Below the pieces are notes generated by a model. It saw only the letters and a list, made by a program, of their open reading frames with translations, did no database searches and had not been told where the DNA came from. Source: Vulcanimicrobium alpinum (GTDB lineage: Bacteria; Vulcanimicrobiota; Vulcanimicrobiia; Vulcanimicrobiales; Vulcanimicrobiaceae). From it: a stretch of 64,000 bases of DNA. This document shows, in pieces, positions 45,801 through 54,283 of this stretch (positions are counted from its first letter, which is position 1; each line of letters begins with the position of its first letter). The DNA lies in assembly GCF_027923555.1 (NCBI RefSeq), contig NZ_AP025523.1, positions 1,988,484-2,052,483 on the forward strand. Direction: 5' to 3'. Both the position numbers and the translations under genes were made by a program.

Positions 45801-46117
45801 AATTGCGACGAGGTGACGCCGGCGAAGCCGCTTTTCGAGACGCGCACGCGATAGAGCCCGGTCGGCACGTCGGTGTACTTGACGATCCCGCTCTTGGTGG
45901 TGAGCGCGCTCGCGACCGTGGGCCCGATCAGGAAGACGCGCGCGTCGGCCAGCGCCTGCGCGGCGGCGGCGTCTTTCACGGTGATTTGAATGATCCCGGT
46001 GTCGCTCGAACTCTGCGCGGCGGCCGGCACGACGGTGCCGAGGAGCAGCGCACAGGCGAGCGACAGCGCGGACCAGCGGGTCGCCATCCTGCTCGTCATC
46101 GAGCGAAATCCTCGCAT
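42821..46117 (-). CDS. TonB-dependent receptor with N-terminal CarboxypepD domain and long C-terminal tail
   Basis: The 1098-residue protein has a signal peptide ending near AAAQSSS. A carboxypeptidase-regulatory-like domain follows (about 40-125), then a plug (150-270, with ISLRGHDESQTAVTLDGIPL) and a 22-strand-type barrel to about 825 (ending RSFTLSYSINTG). It lacks an obvious TonB box. Unusually, about 270 residues follow the barrel: an Ala/Pro-rich part with two cysteines, a Gly/Pro tract (about 950-980) and a Ser/Pro tract. Receptors normally end at the last strand. It imports an unknown substrate. Both downstream genes are a two-component system. Confidence 0.9.
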   Translation of the reverse strand: MRGFRSMTSRMATRWSALSLACALLLGTVVPAAAQSSSDTGIIQITVKDAAAAQALADARVFLIGPTVASALTTKSGIVKYTDVPTGLYRVRVSKSGFAGVTSSQFEVLGNKQVDVDVDLGVQRTAQTAATASNASTNGGLQIIGSVRARVVVTTTDVDDTSAVRKISDSLTDALSSIAGVDVTQDSNDPNAPQTISLRGHDESQTAVTLDGIPLGAPGAATNLRAVNTDLFSGASASFGAQAGSLGGSVNFRTLQPTQTWQTKFAASDGTYDRYNYQIGETGSFGKLGIALLHTKRAGNSPLTFQDYLDQSGFDYAHGGESANIGDFVKLRYALTDRTTLMATALQNNQASSALCTQFVTPLPCGIGPGNGNSGKFQFAYGTVQSLIGDTALTVTGYVNNNTNLASDLNRYVPGGCTPQTQVGTTPVLCPTSSVNGSLARGIAASATLTRDKHTFTLSGSTYAGITTFTPLVLTGTSAQFVRPTTYGTASRQIQLSDQYKVNDKLTLGPNISYAGTSGAGSSLLAGFGAAWKPTSADSYNASLSVGSSQPANGLVRTLSDPLSARVNCYADTAIVNGPGDLPEHQSALSYDLSWTHAWTHGQFSLSAYRQTQSGQLVGAQVTADSLNLAPGYLGQVGGYFSNVCQTPGATPQVYVQEQIGGTTRVYQGVSATARIGIGPNVVLIPSYSTTGATVTAADPRYTGLDSTLVLNEQIPGRPLHTAGLTVDALYAPAQVELLANARYVGANNNQFIAPYTIVNAGVSHAFGIGRLTFFESNVFNTESGNFSTLQYAQPIALSGGGFLLQAARPNAPRSFTLSYSINTGARPGAGLSRGARGTATIAATANAEGGQPRGLGFGNLKFIPPPPGVDPLSLATSRPECTPDLQPQAQRVLSQLGAAATAYAAGKPVPDVEGLAITPHGDPKGTWYFGLGPKIPDSVLQAMRARAAANGGGGRGPGAPGGPGGPGPGGEEGPGGPAGFQQRVVVAPRTDQSPRPQFSPPPELVAALAPLRAAASCAYGTMLTPAEAKAKGYDVQVGVNVVGPRPSPSPGGSPAPGASPAPSGRRGFGSPLDYAPGMGIFVVRPPDLGAGGGSVKQ

Positions 46118-46155
46118 CAGGGTCTGTGCTCTCCCTGGGAACGTCCGGGAGGCCC

Positions 46156-47988
<1,833 letters not shown>

Positions 47989-48060
47989 CGTTCGCCGTCT
48001 GCGCACGATGGACCGGCCGGCAAGGCCCCCCGATGCCAGGGTGACGGAGGGTTTCCCTGC

Positions 48061-48546
48061 ATGCATGCTTACCAGGGGAGGAGGGCACTTGCCGTCGTAC
48101 GTGGCGACGTCAATCGGGTGGGTCGCAGCGTGGGGGTGTCATTGCGGCTGGGCAGGTTCGGAGAACAACTCATCGCGTGGGTGGAGAAACCGTGCACGCT
48201 CACGATCGCGATCGCCGGTGCGAGCGAACTCCGCGTCGCCGGGATCCTGCGGCCGTACTTCAGCCTCCGCTCGATGCGCGGCTGGGCGCTGGTGCCGCCC
48301 CAGCAGCACGGCGGCTTCGAAACGATGCGGCTGACGCCGCTCGAGTTCGCCGACGCGACGGTCCGCGTCGTGACGGGCGAGGGCGCGCAGCGACGTCTCC
48401 GTTTCGCGCTCGACCGCCGCGCGATCTTCACCCTCGAACGCGATCACGCGCCGTTCACCGGGCCGCCGCGCGCGGTGCGCGAGACGCGCTACCTCTACTC
48501 GGGCGGCCGGCGCCGCCCGATCCCGGAGCCGTGGATGCTCCAATAG
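48061..48546 (+). CDS. hypothetical protein
   Basis: Up to 161 residues from ATG 48061; in-frame GTG codons at 48118 and 48136 are also possible and would give about 140 residues. The body reads GRFGEQLIAWVEKPCTLTIA and ILRPYFSLRSMRGWALVPPQ, then a basic C-terminal half (RRLRFALDRRAIFTLERDHA) ending PEPWMLQ. It looks like an all-beta or alpha/beta domain of unknown family. It is divergent from recQ and precedes the carotenoid genes by 68 bp. No function can be stated. Confidence 0.5.
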   Translation: MHAYQGRRALAVVRGDVNRVGRSVGVSLRLGRFGEQLIAWVEKPCTLTIAIAGASELRVAGILRPYFSLRSMRGWALVPPQQHGGFETMRLTPLEFADATVRVVTGEGAQRRLRFALDRRAIFTLERDHAPFTGPPRAVRETRYLYSGGRRRPIPEPWMLQ

Positions 48547-48614
48547 GCCGCCGCGGCCGCGCACGGTCACCTGCGTCACAGGAATCGCGCGCACGAGGCA
48601 CTACCATCGTACGG

Positions 48615-49751
48615 ATGCTGCTGCTCGCCGCGACCGTGCTGGAAGGTCTGGCCGGACTGCGCGCGCTCGCGCGGATGGCGACCACGTTCGGCGGATCTGC
48701 GCTCGCGCCGTCGCCGCCCGCCGCCGCGGGCAGCATCGACGCGATCGTCCCGGTGCTGAACGAAGAACGCCGGCTCGCTCCGGCGCTCGCCGCGCTCGCC
48801 GCGTGCGGCCCGTCGCTCGGCACGATCCTCGTCGTCGACGGCGGCTCGACCGATCGCACCCGCGACGTCGTGCTCGCTGCGCGCGCACGCGATTCGCGCA
48901 TCCGGCTCGTCGACGCGGGGCTGCCCGGCCCCGGCTGGAACGGCAAAGCCTGGAACCTCGCCGCCGGTCTCGCGCTCTCGCAGGCGACGTGGATCGCGAC
49001 GATCGACGCCGACGTGCGCATCGGAGCGGGGCTGCTCGACGCCGCCGTCGCGCGCGCGCAGCGCGACCGCCTCGTGCTGCTCAGCGTCGCGACGCGTCAG
49101 GAACTCGCCGACATCGGCGCCGCGCTGCTGCATCCCGCGCTGCTGACGACGCTCGTCTATCGCGCCGGTCTGCCGAACGTCGTCACCGGCGATCCCGGCC
49201 GCGTGCAGGCCAACGGTCAAGTGATGGTCGCGTCGCGCGAGACGCTGCGCGAGACCGGTGCGCTCGCCGCGGCCCGCGCCTCGCGCTGCGAAGACGTGAC
49301 GATCGCGCGCACCGTCGCGGCATCCGGCGCGCGCGTCGGCTTCTTCGAAGGCGACGCGACGGTGCGGATGCACGACTCCGGCGCCGAGTGCGCCGCGAAC
49401 TGGCCGCGTTCGCTCACGCTGCTCGACGGGTTCGTCGGCCGCGGTAAGCTCGCGTTCGCGCTCGCCGAGGTGCTCTTCGCGCAAGCGCTGCCGCTGCCGA
49501 CGCTGGCGCTGATCGCACTCGACGGCGGACACGCACCGTACGCGCGCACGATGCTCGCAATCGCCGTCGCGCTCGTCGCGATGCGTTTGGGCGTGCTGGC
49601 GGGAACGCGGCGCGCGTATCCGCACGCCCCGCCGGCCTACTGGCTCTCGCCGCTCGCCGATCTTCCCGCCGTCGCGCTCGTCATCGCAAGCGCGCTGCGG
49701 CGCACGCACCGCTGGCGCGGGCGCACGCTCGTCACCGAAGGAGTCGCATGA
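48615..49751 (+). CDS. family 2 glycosyltransferase, CruG-like carotenoid glycosyltransferase
   Basis: The 378-residue protein has a GT-A domain with DAIVPVLNEERRLAPALAAL, LVVDGGSTDRTRDVV, NGKAWNLAAGL and the TIDADVRIG DxD site, then C-terminal transmembrane segments. It overlaps the following cruF-like gene by ATGA. In cyanobacteria and other phyla CruG is the GT2 that glycosylates the 2'-hydroxyl of myxol-type carotenoids and is often next to cruF, so the pairing supports this call. The sugar and the carotenoid are unknown. Confidence 0.75.
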   Translation: MLLLAATVLEGLAGLRALARMATTFGGSALAPSPPAAAGSIDAIVPVLNEERRLAPALAALAACGPSLGTILVVDGGSTDRTRDVVLAARARDSRIRLVDAGLPGPGWNGKAWNLAAGLALSQATWIATIDADVRIGAGLLDAAVARAQRDRLVLLSVATRQELADIGAALLHPALLTTLVYRAGLPNVVTGDPGRVQANGQVMVASRETLRETGALAAARASRCEDVTIARTVAASGARVGFFEGDATVRMHDSGAECAANWPRSLTLLDGFVGRGKLAFALAEVLFAQALPLPTLALIALDGGHAPYARTMLAIAVALVAMRLGVLAGTRRAYPHAPPAYWLSPLADLPAVALVIASALRRTHRWRGRTLVTEGVA

Positions 49752-50581
49752 AAACCTCTGCCTGGTCGTTTACCGTTCTGCACGGGCTCGCGCTGTGCTT
49801 GGGACTGTTCGGCCTGCTCGTCGCGATCCCGCATCCCGAGTTGTGGGCCGGGCAGCCCGCGGCGATGGCGTTTTTCGCCTTCGCACTAGGGAAGACCGGC
49901 GGCACCGGGATGGTGCTCGGCGCGATCGCGATGCTCGCCTACGGCGGGTGGGCGCTGGGCTGGCGGCGCACGCTGATCTTCTTCGCCGCTGCGACGATCA
50001 TCTCGGCGACGGCGGAGCTGACCGGGACGAAGACCGGCTGGCCGTTCGGCGGCTACGAGTACACCGAGTTTCTGGGCGCGAAACTGCTCGGCCGCGTGCC
50101 GTTCGCGATCCCGCTCTCGTGGTTCTACATGGCGTTCGCGTCGTTCGTCCTCGCCGACGCGATCGTCACCGCGCGCGGCGGAACGAACCGCACGCTGTGG
50201 TCGATCGTGCTCGGCACGTGGCTCCTCACCGCGTGGGATCTCGTGCTCGATCCGTCGATGGCGGCGCCGCAGATGCAGTACATCCACTTCTGGGTGTGGC
50301 ACGAGCACGGTCCGTACTTCGGGATGCCGCTGCGCAATCTCGCCGGCTGGTTCGGCACCGGTTTGCTCTTCATCGCGGTCGGCCGGCTGGCGTGGAACGA
50401 ACGCACGACGCCCCTTCCGCCGGTCGCCATTCCGTTCGCGGTGTACGCCATCAACGTCGTGTGGTCGATGATCCTGAGCATCTCGGCGGGGATGTGGCCG
50501 ACGGCGATCGCCGCGCTGCTGCTCTCCCTCGCCCCCGCGGCGCTCGCGCTGCGCGCCCGGACGCCGCGCGCGTTCGCCTGA
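49748..50581 (+). CDS. cruF: CruF-like carotenoid 1'-hydroxylase (carotenoid biosynthesis protein)
   Basis: The 277-residue membrane protein has about seven transmembrane helices. Conserved CruF/DUF422-type features are TELTGTKTGWPFGGYEYTEF (broken here), GRVPFAIPLSWFYM, TAWDLVLDPSMAAP and FWVWHEHGPYFGMPLRNLAGWF. These carry the family's conserved acidic and His residues. CruF adds water to the 1',2' double bond of gamma-carotene or lycopene-type ends. Translation is coupled to the upstream glycosyltransferase (ATGA). This is the most firmly recognised member of the cluster. Confidence 0.88.
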   Translation: MKTSAWSFTVLHGLALCLGLFGLLVAIPHPELWAGQPAAMAFFAFALGKTGGTGMVLGAIAMLAYGGWALGWRRTLIFFAAATIISATAELTGTKTGWPFGGYEYTEFLGAKLLGRVPFAIPLSWFYMAFASFVLADAIVTARGGTNRTLWSIVLGTWLLTAWDLVLDPSMAAPQMQYIHFWVWHEHGPYFGMPLRNLAGWFGTGLLFIAVGRLAWNERTTPLPPVAIPFAVYAINVVWSMILSISAGMWPTAIAALLLSLAPAALALRARTPRAFA

Positions 50582-50607
50582 GGGCGGCTGCGCAGCGCAC
50601 GACGCCG

Positions 50608-51306
50608 ATGTATCCGCCGCCGGGGATGGTCGGCCCGCGGCTCATCGCCGCGTGGGCGCTGCGCACGCAGTCGCGCGACGTGCAGGTCGACGGGCTCGAG
50701 CACGTCCCGGCGCACGGGCCGGTGCTGATCGTCGCGCGCCACTACCACCATCTGCTCGACGGCGCGGTGCTCGTGCAGCACGTGCGCCGGCCGCTGCACA
50801 TCGTCGTCGCGCTCGACTGGACCGCCGACGCGCGCCAGCGGCGCTGGATGGAACGCGCGTGCCGCTGGTCGCAGTGGCCGGTGATCCTGCGCCCTGCGAC
50901 GACGCCGAGCGCCGCGGCATACGACGCGAGCGAGATCGCGCGCTACCTGCGCTCGGGACTGCGCGATGCGGCGCACTTGCTGCGCGACGGACGCGCGGTC
51001 GTCGTCTTCCCCGAAGGCTATCCGGCCGTCGATCCGACCGCGTCGCCGGCGACGCCGCGGGCGCGCGACGCCGGCGGGTTTCTGCCGTTCGCTGCAGGCT
51101 ATCGCACGATCGCGCAGTTGGCGCAGCACGGCGGCTCGCCTCCGGTCGCGATCGTCCCGCTCGGCTTCGCCTACCGGCGCGACGGCGATCGCTTCGACAT
51201 CGTCGCGCGCTTCGGCGCGCCCCTCGGTCTCGGCGACGGTCCCGAAGCGGTGGAACGCGCGGTGCGCTCGTTGTCGGCGCCGTCGATCCCGGCGGCGTTC
51301 CGCTGA
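50608..51306 (+). CDS. PlsC-like acyltransferase
   Basis: The 232-residue protein has VEHVP-like lead-in LEHVPAHGPVLIVARHYHHLLDG (the catalytic His/Asp region in the variant form ARHYHHxxDG), FPEGYPAVDP (acyl-acceptor motif) and VAIVPLGFAY. It belongs to the glycerol-3-phosphate/lysophosphatidate acyltransferase fold. Position after cruG-cruF suggests it acylates the sugar of a carotenoid glycoside, as in other carotenoid glycoside ester pathways; this is inference. The ATG (50608) lacks a clear ribosome-binding site, and a 26-bp gap follows cruF. Confidence 0.75.
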   Translation: MYPPPGMVGPRLIAAWALRTQSRDVQVDGLEHVPAHGPVLIVARHYHHLLDGAVLVQHVRRPLHIVVALDWTADARQRRWMERACRWSQWPVILRPATTPSAAAYDASEIARYLRSGLRDAAHLLRDGRAVVVFPEGYPAVDPTASPATPRARDAGGFLPFAAGYRTIAQLAQHGGSPPVAIVPLGFAYRRDGDRFDIVARFGAPLGLGDGPEAVERAVRSLSAPSIPAAFR

Positions 51307-51701
51307 TGCATCCCAGCGACGCGCCGTCGACGCCGCGCCGGGTCGCGTGGGCGGCGGTCACGGCGATCATCGCAACCGTGCTGTTCGTGCTCGCGACGAG
51401 CGACGTCGTGTACGAGATCACCTCGCCGCCGCAGTTCTCGTGGCACGTCGTGCTGCGCAAGGCGTACAGCATCGTCGCTTTCGCGCTCGTCGGCTTCACC
51501 GCCGACAAGGCGCTCGGCATGACGGCGCGCCCGCTGCTGCGCGGCGCCGTGCTCATCGCGGTCTACAGCGGCGCGATCGAGATCGCCCAGAAGTTCAGCG
51601 GCTCGCACGAAGGGCCCGTGTGGAACGCGATCGACGTCGCGTGCGGCGCCGCGGGCGGCTGGCTCGGAGTCGCGGCGTCGCGCTTCCGCAAACCGCGCTG
51701 A
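51306..51701 (+). CDS. VanZ-like small membrane protein
   Basis: The 131-residue protein has four hydrophobic segments: VAWAAVTAIIATVLFVLATS, VLRKAYSIVAFALVGFTADK, LLRGAVLIAVYSGAIEIAQK and WNAIDVACGAAGGWLGVAAS. The pattern AxxEIxQ...D(v)xxGxxGxxxG is that of VanZ-like proteins. VanZ was first tied to low-level teicoplanin resistance, but most members have unknown roles. It overlaps the acyltransferase stop by one base (TGATG), so it belongs to the same operon. Confidence 0.7.
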   Translation: MHPSDAPSTPRRVAWAAVTAIIATVLFVLATSDVVYEITSPPQFSWHVVLRKAYSIVAFALVGFTADKALGMTARPLLRGAVLIAVYSGAIEIAQKFSGSHEGPVWNAIDVACGAAGGWLGVAASRFRKPR

Positions 51702-51705
51702 ACGC

Positions 51706-53694
51706 TCAGCACGCGCGCAGGCGCAGCCGTGCGCTGACGTGCGAGCCGCGGCCGGGCAGGCGGCGCACCCGCAGTTCGTCGGCGAGCACCTCGGCGATCG
51801 CGAGCCCGCGGCCGCTCTCGTCCATCGCGTCGGCGGTCGTGTGCACCAAATCGAAACCCGCGCCCGAATCGACGACGTGCAGCACCGGGACGTCGCCGTC
51901 CCAGGTGAGGCCGATGTCGATCGGTCCGGGGGCGTGGCGCGCCACGTTGCCGACGAGTTCGCCGAAGATGATCTCGGCGGCATCGAGGTCGGCGTCGGGC
52001 GGGACGAGCGGGCGCAGCGACTCGACGAACGACGCCCGCGCCGCGTGGGCAGAGAACGCATCTTCCGCATCGAACGTCCAGCGGCGCTCGCGGTCGAAGG
52101 TGATCGTTAGGATCGCGACGTCGTCACGGATTCCGTCGTGCAGCACCGTGTTGCGGATCAGCCGCGCCGGCGCCGCGACGTGCGCGATCGCTTCGGCGGC
52201 CAGGATCGCGCGCACGCGTTCGAGTCCGTCCATGACGTCGCGCGTCGACTCGATCAGACCGTCGGTGTAGAGCGCGAGCAGGCCGTCTTCCGGGAGCGTC
52301 GCGCGCCACAGCGTCGGCGGCGCGTCGATCAGGCCCAGCGGCGGCCCGGCCGCGCCGCCGATCTCGCGCACGCGCGCTTCGGCGGTGCGCAGAAACGGCA
52401 TCGGATGACCGGCCGACGAGAAGGCAAAACGCCGCGTGCGCGGTTCGAGCACGCCGACGAACGCGGTGACGTAGCGGTCGGGAAACTCCGCGCACAGCGC
52501 GACGTTAGCCGCCGCGAGGATCGCGTCGGGTTCGAGCCCCTGGTACGCCGCGACGCGGATCGCATGCCGCACGCTGCTCATCAGGACGGCGGCTTCGAGC
52601 CCCTTCCCGGTCACGTCGCCGATCGAGACGACGAGGTTTCCCTGCGCCGCGAACGCGTCGTACCAGTCGCCGCCGATCTCGGCTTCCGACGCCGCGGGGA
52701 TGTAGATCGCGTCCAGACCGATGTCCTCGATCCGCGGGAGCGACTGCGGAAGCGCGGCGAGCTGGAACGTGTCGGCGACGCGCCGCTCCCGCTCGAACGC
52801 GCGCGCGTTCTCGATCGCGAGCGCGAGACGCTTGGCGATCAGTTCCGCCGTCCGCAGGTCGATCGCGTCGAAGGTGCGTTCGCCGGCGCCGTTCGAGAAT
52901 TGCAGTGCGCCGAAGACGCGGCCGCGGCCGCGCATCGGCACGATGATCCCGCTCTGGATGTCGAGGCGTTCGAGCATCGCGCGATGGCGCGCGTCGCGCG
53001 CGGCGGCGCCGCGGAGTTCGGGCGGCACGACCGGGATGAACAGCGTCTCACCGGTATCGATGACGCGCGCGGTCGGGCTGCGATACCCGACGGGATAGAG
53101 CGCGACCATCTCGCGGGCGAGGGTGACTTTGGCCGGATCGCGGTGGTGGATTGCGGGCGTCTCGATCGTACCGTCGTCGCACAGGAGATGGATGACGCAC
53201 CAGTCGGCGACGTTCGGCACGACGAGACCGACGGCCCAGAAGACCTGATCGAGGTCGAGCGCGCTCGCGAGCGCGTCGTTGATGTCGCCGAGCAATTGCA
53301 GCGCGAATTCGTTGCGCTTCGGCACGTCGACGTCGACGGCCGTGCCGATCCAGTCGACGACGTCACCGTCGGGGCCGATGCGCGGTGCGACCGATGCGTG
53401 ATGCCAGCGAAACCCGCCGTCGGCGCGGCGGATGCGGAAATCGATCTCGCCCGGCTCGCGCCGCAGGCGGCGCGCCTTCCAGTAATCGTTGACGCGAACG
53501 CGGTCGTCGGGGTGGACGAACTGCTCGGTCACCTCGAAGCGCGAGAGGCCGAGCACGTCGGAGCCGGTGTACTCCCGCCAGCGCTCGTTGGCGTAGACGA
53601 GCCCGGCGTCGGGCGCGGTGATCCACACCAGAACCGGCAGGCTGGCGGTGATGGACGGATCGACGGCACGCTCGGCGCGCTGTGGGCTGCGCAC
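51706..53694 (-). CDS. PAS-GAF-SpoIIE phosphatase-HATPase sensor protein
   Basis: The 662-residue protein is a shorter paralogue of 24623-27460. PAS (about 15-130), GAF (140-320), SpoIIE PP2C (340-520) and RsbW-like ATPase (535-662). Metal-site motifs are IGGDWYDAF, SIGDVTGKGLEAAV, LYTDGLIE and RDDVAILT. The ATPase shows GELVGNVARHAPG and GRGLAIAEVL. It would couple a bound signal to dephosphorylation of a STAS antagonist. It is third in an operon after a DUF11-like protein and a membrane-anchored protein (gaps of 1 and 12 bp). No STAS gene is nearby. Confidence 0.9.
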   Translation of the reverse strand: MRSPQRAERAVDPSITASLPVLVWITAPDAGLVYANERWREYTGSDVLGLSRFEVTEQFVHPDDRVRVNDYWKARRLRREPGEIDFRIRRADGGFRWHHASVAPRIGPDGDVVDWIGTAVDVDVPKRNEFALQLLGDINDALASALDLDQVFWAVGLVVPNVADWCVIHLLCDDGTIETPAIHHRDPAKVTLAREMVALYPVGYRSPTARVIDTGETLFIPVVPPELRGAAARDARHRAMLERLDIQSGIIVPMRGRGRVFGALQFSNGAGERTFDAIDLRTAELIAKRLALAIENARAFERERRVADTFQLAALPQSLPRIEDIGLDAIYIPAASEAEIGGDWYDAFAAQGNLVVSIGDVTGKGLEAAVLMSSVRHAIRVAAYQGLEPDAILAAANVALCAEFPDRYVTAFVGVLEPRTRRFAFSSAGHPMPFLRTAEARVREIGGAAGPPLGLIDAPPTLWRATLPEDGLLALYTDGLIESTRDVMDGLERVRAILAAEAIAHVAAPARLIRNTVLHDGIRDDVAILTITFDRERRWTFDAEDAFSAHAARASFVESLRPLVPPDADLDAAEIIFGELVGNVARHAPGPIDIGLTWDGDVPVLHVVDSGAGFDLVHTTADAMDESGRGLAIAEVLADELRVRRLPGRGSHVSARLRLRAC

Positions 53695-53706
53695 GTCGAG
53701 GGTGGA

Positions 53707-54282
53707 TTACCTGCGGGGAGCGCCCGCGCCCTCCGTCGCGCGGGGTGCGCATGCAGCCAGCGCTGCTCGTGCGGCGGCCAGCACCTCGGGTGCGGTCTCT
53801 TCGCGCGTCGCCAGTTCGAGGATCGGCAGGCACCACACGGCGCGGACGATCGCCAAATCACCGAGTAAGCGGATGCGTGCTTCGTCGTCAAGCTCGCCGA
53901 CGCGCGGATCGAATCGCTGCGGCCACGTGATCGCCGGCGGATCGGACGCGTGTCCGGCGTGCGCATCGGTCTCGGCGGCGGTGTTTGGCGAGACCTCGGG
54001 TTCGTGCCGCTCGGAGACGTCGGGTGCGTGATGCGCGTCGCGCACGCCGTTCGCAACGGCGCCGGCTCCGCTCGCCGCGGCGGCGCGCCGGAGCGTCGCT
54101 TCGCCGACGACATCGTAGGCGACGTCGTCGTCGTACTCGATCCCGTCGTCGCGATCTGCCGACCGGTCGCGCCCGTGCGTATTCCGCACCCCGACCGCCT
54201 GCCGCAGCGACGCGTTGCGCAAAATCACCGCCACGCCCGCCGCTACCGCGACGAGCGCAAGGACGACGAACAGCACCCACAT
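53707..54282 (-). CDS. membrane-anchored hypothetical protein
   Basis: The 191-residue protein begins MWVLFVVLALVAVAAGVAVI, one transmembrane anchor. A long disordered, Asp/Ala/His-rich stretch (about 35-120) is followed by a helical C-terminal segment (ELDDEARIRLLGDLAIVRAV, then ILELATREETAPEVLAAARA). The order of anchor and basic flank (RNASLRQ) suggests the tail faces the cytoplasm. No family is recognised. It lies 1 bp after the DUF11-like gene and 12 bp before the SpoIIE phosphatase, so it may link the two. Confidence 0.65.
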   Translation of the reverse strand: MWVLFVVLALVAVAAGVAVILRNASLRQAVGVRNTHGRDRSADRDDGIEYDDDVAYDVVGEATLRRAAAASGAGAVANGVRDAHHAPDVSERHEPEVSPNTAAETDAHAGHASDPPAITWPQRFDPRVGELDDEARIRLLGDLAIVRAVWCLPILELATREETAPEVLAAARAALAACAPRATEGAGAPRR

Positions 54283-54283
54283 G

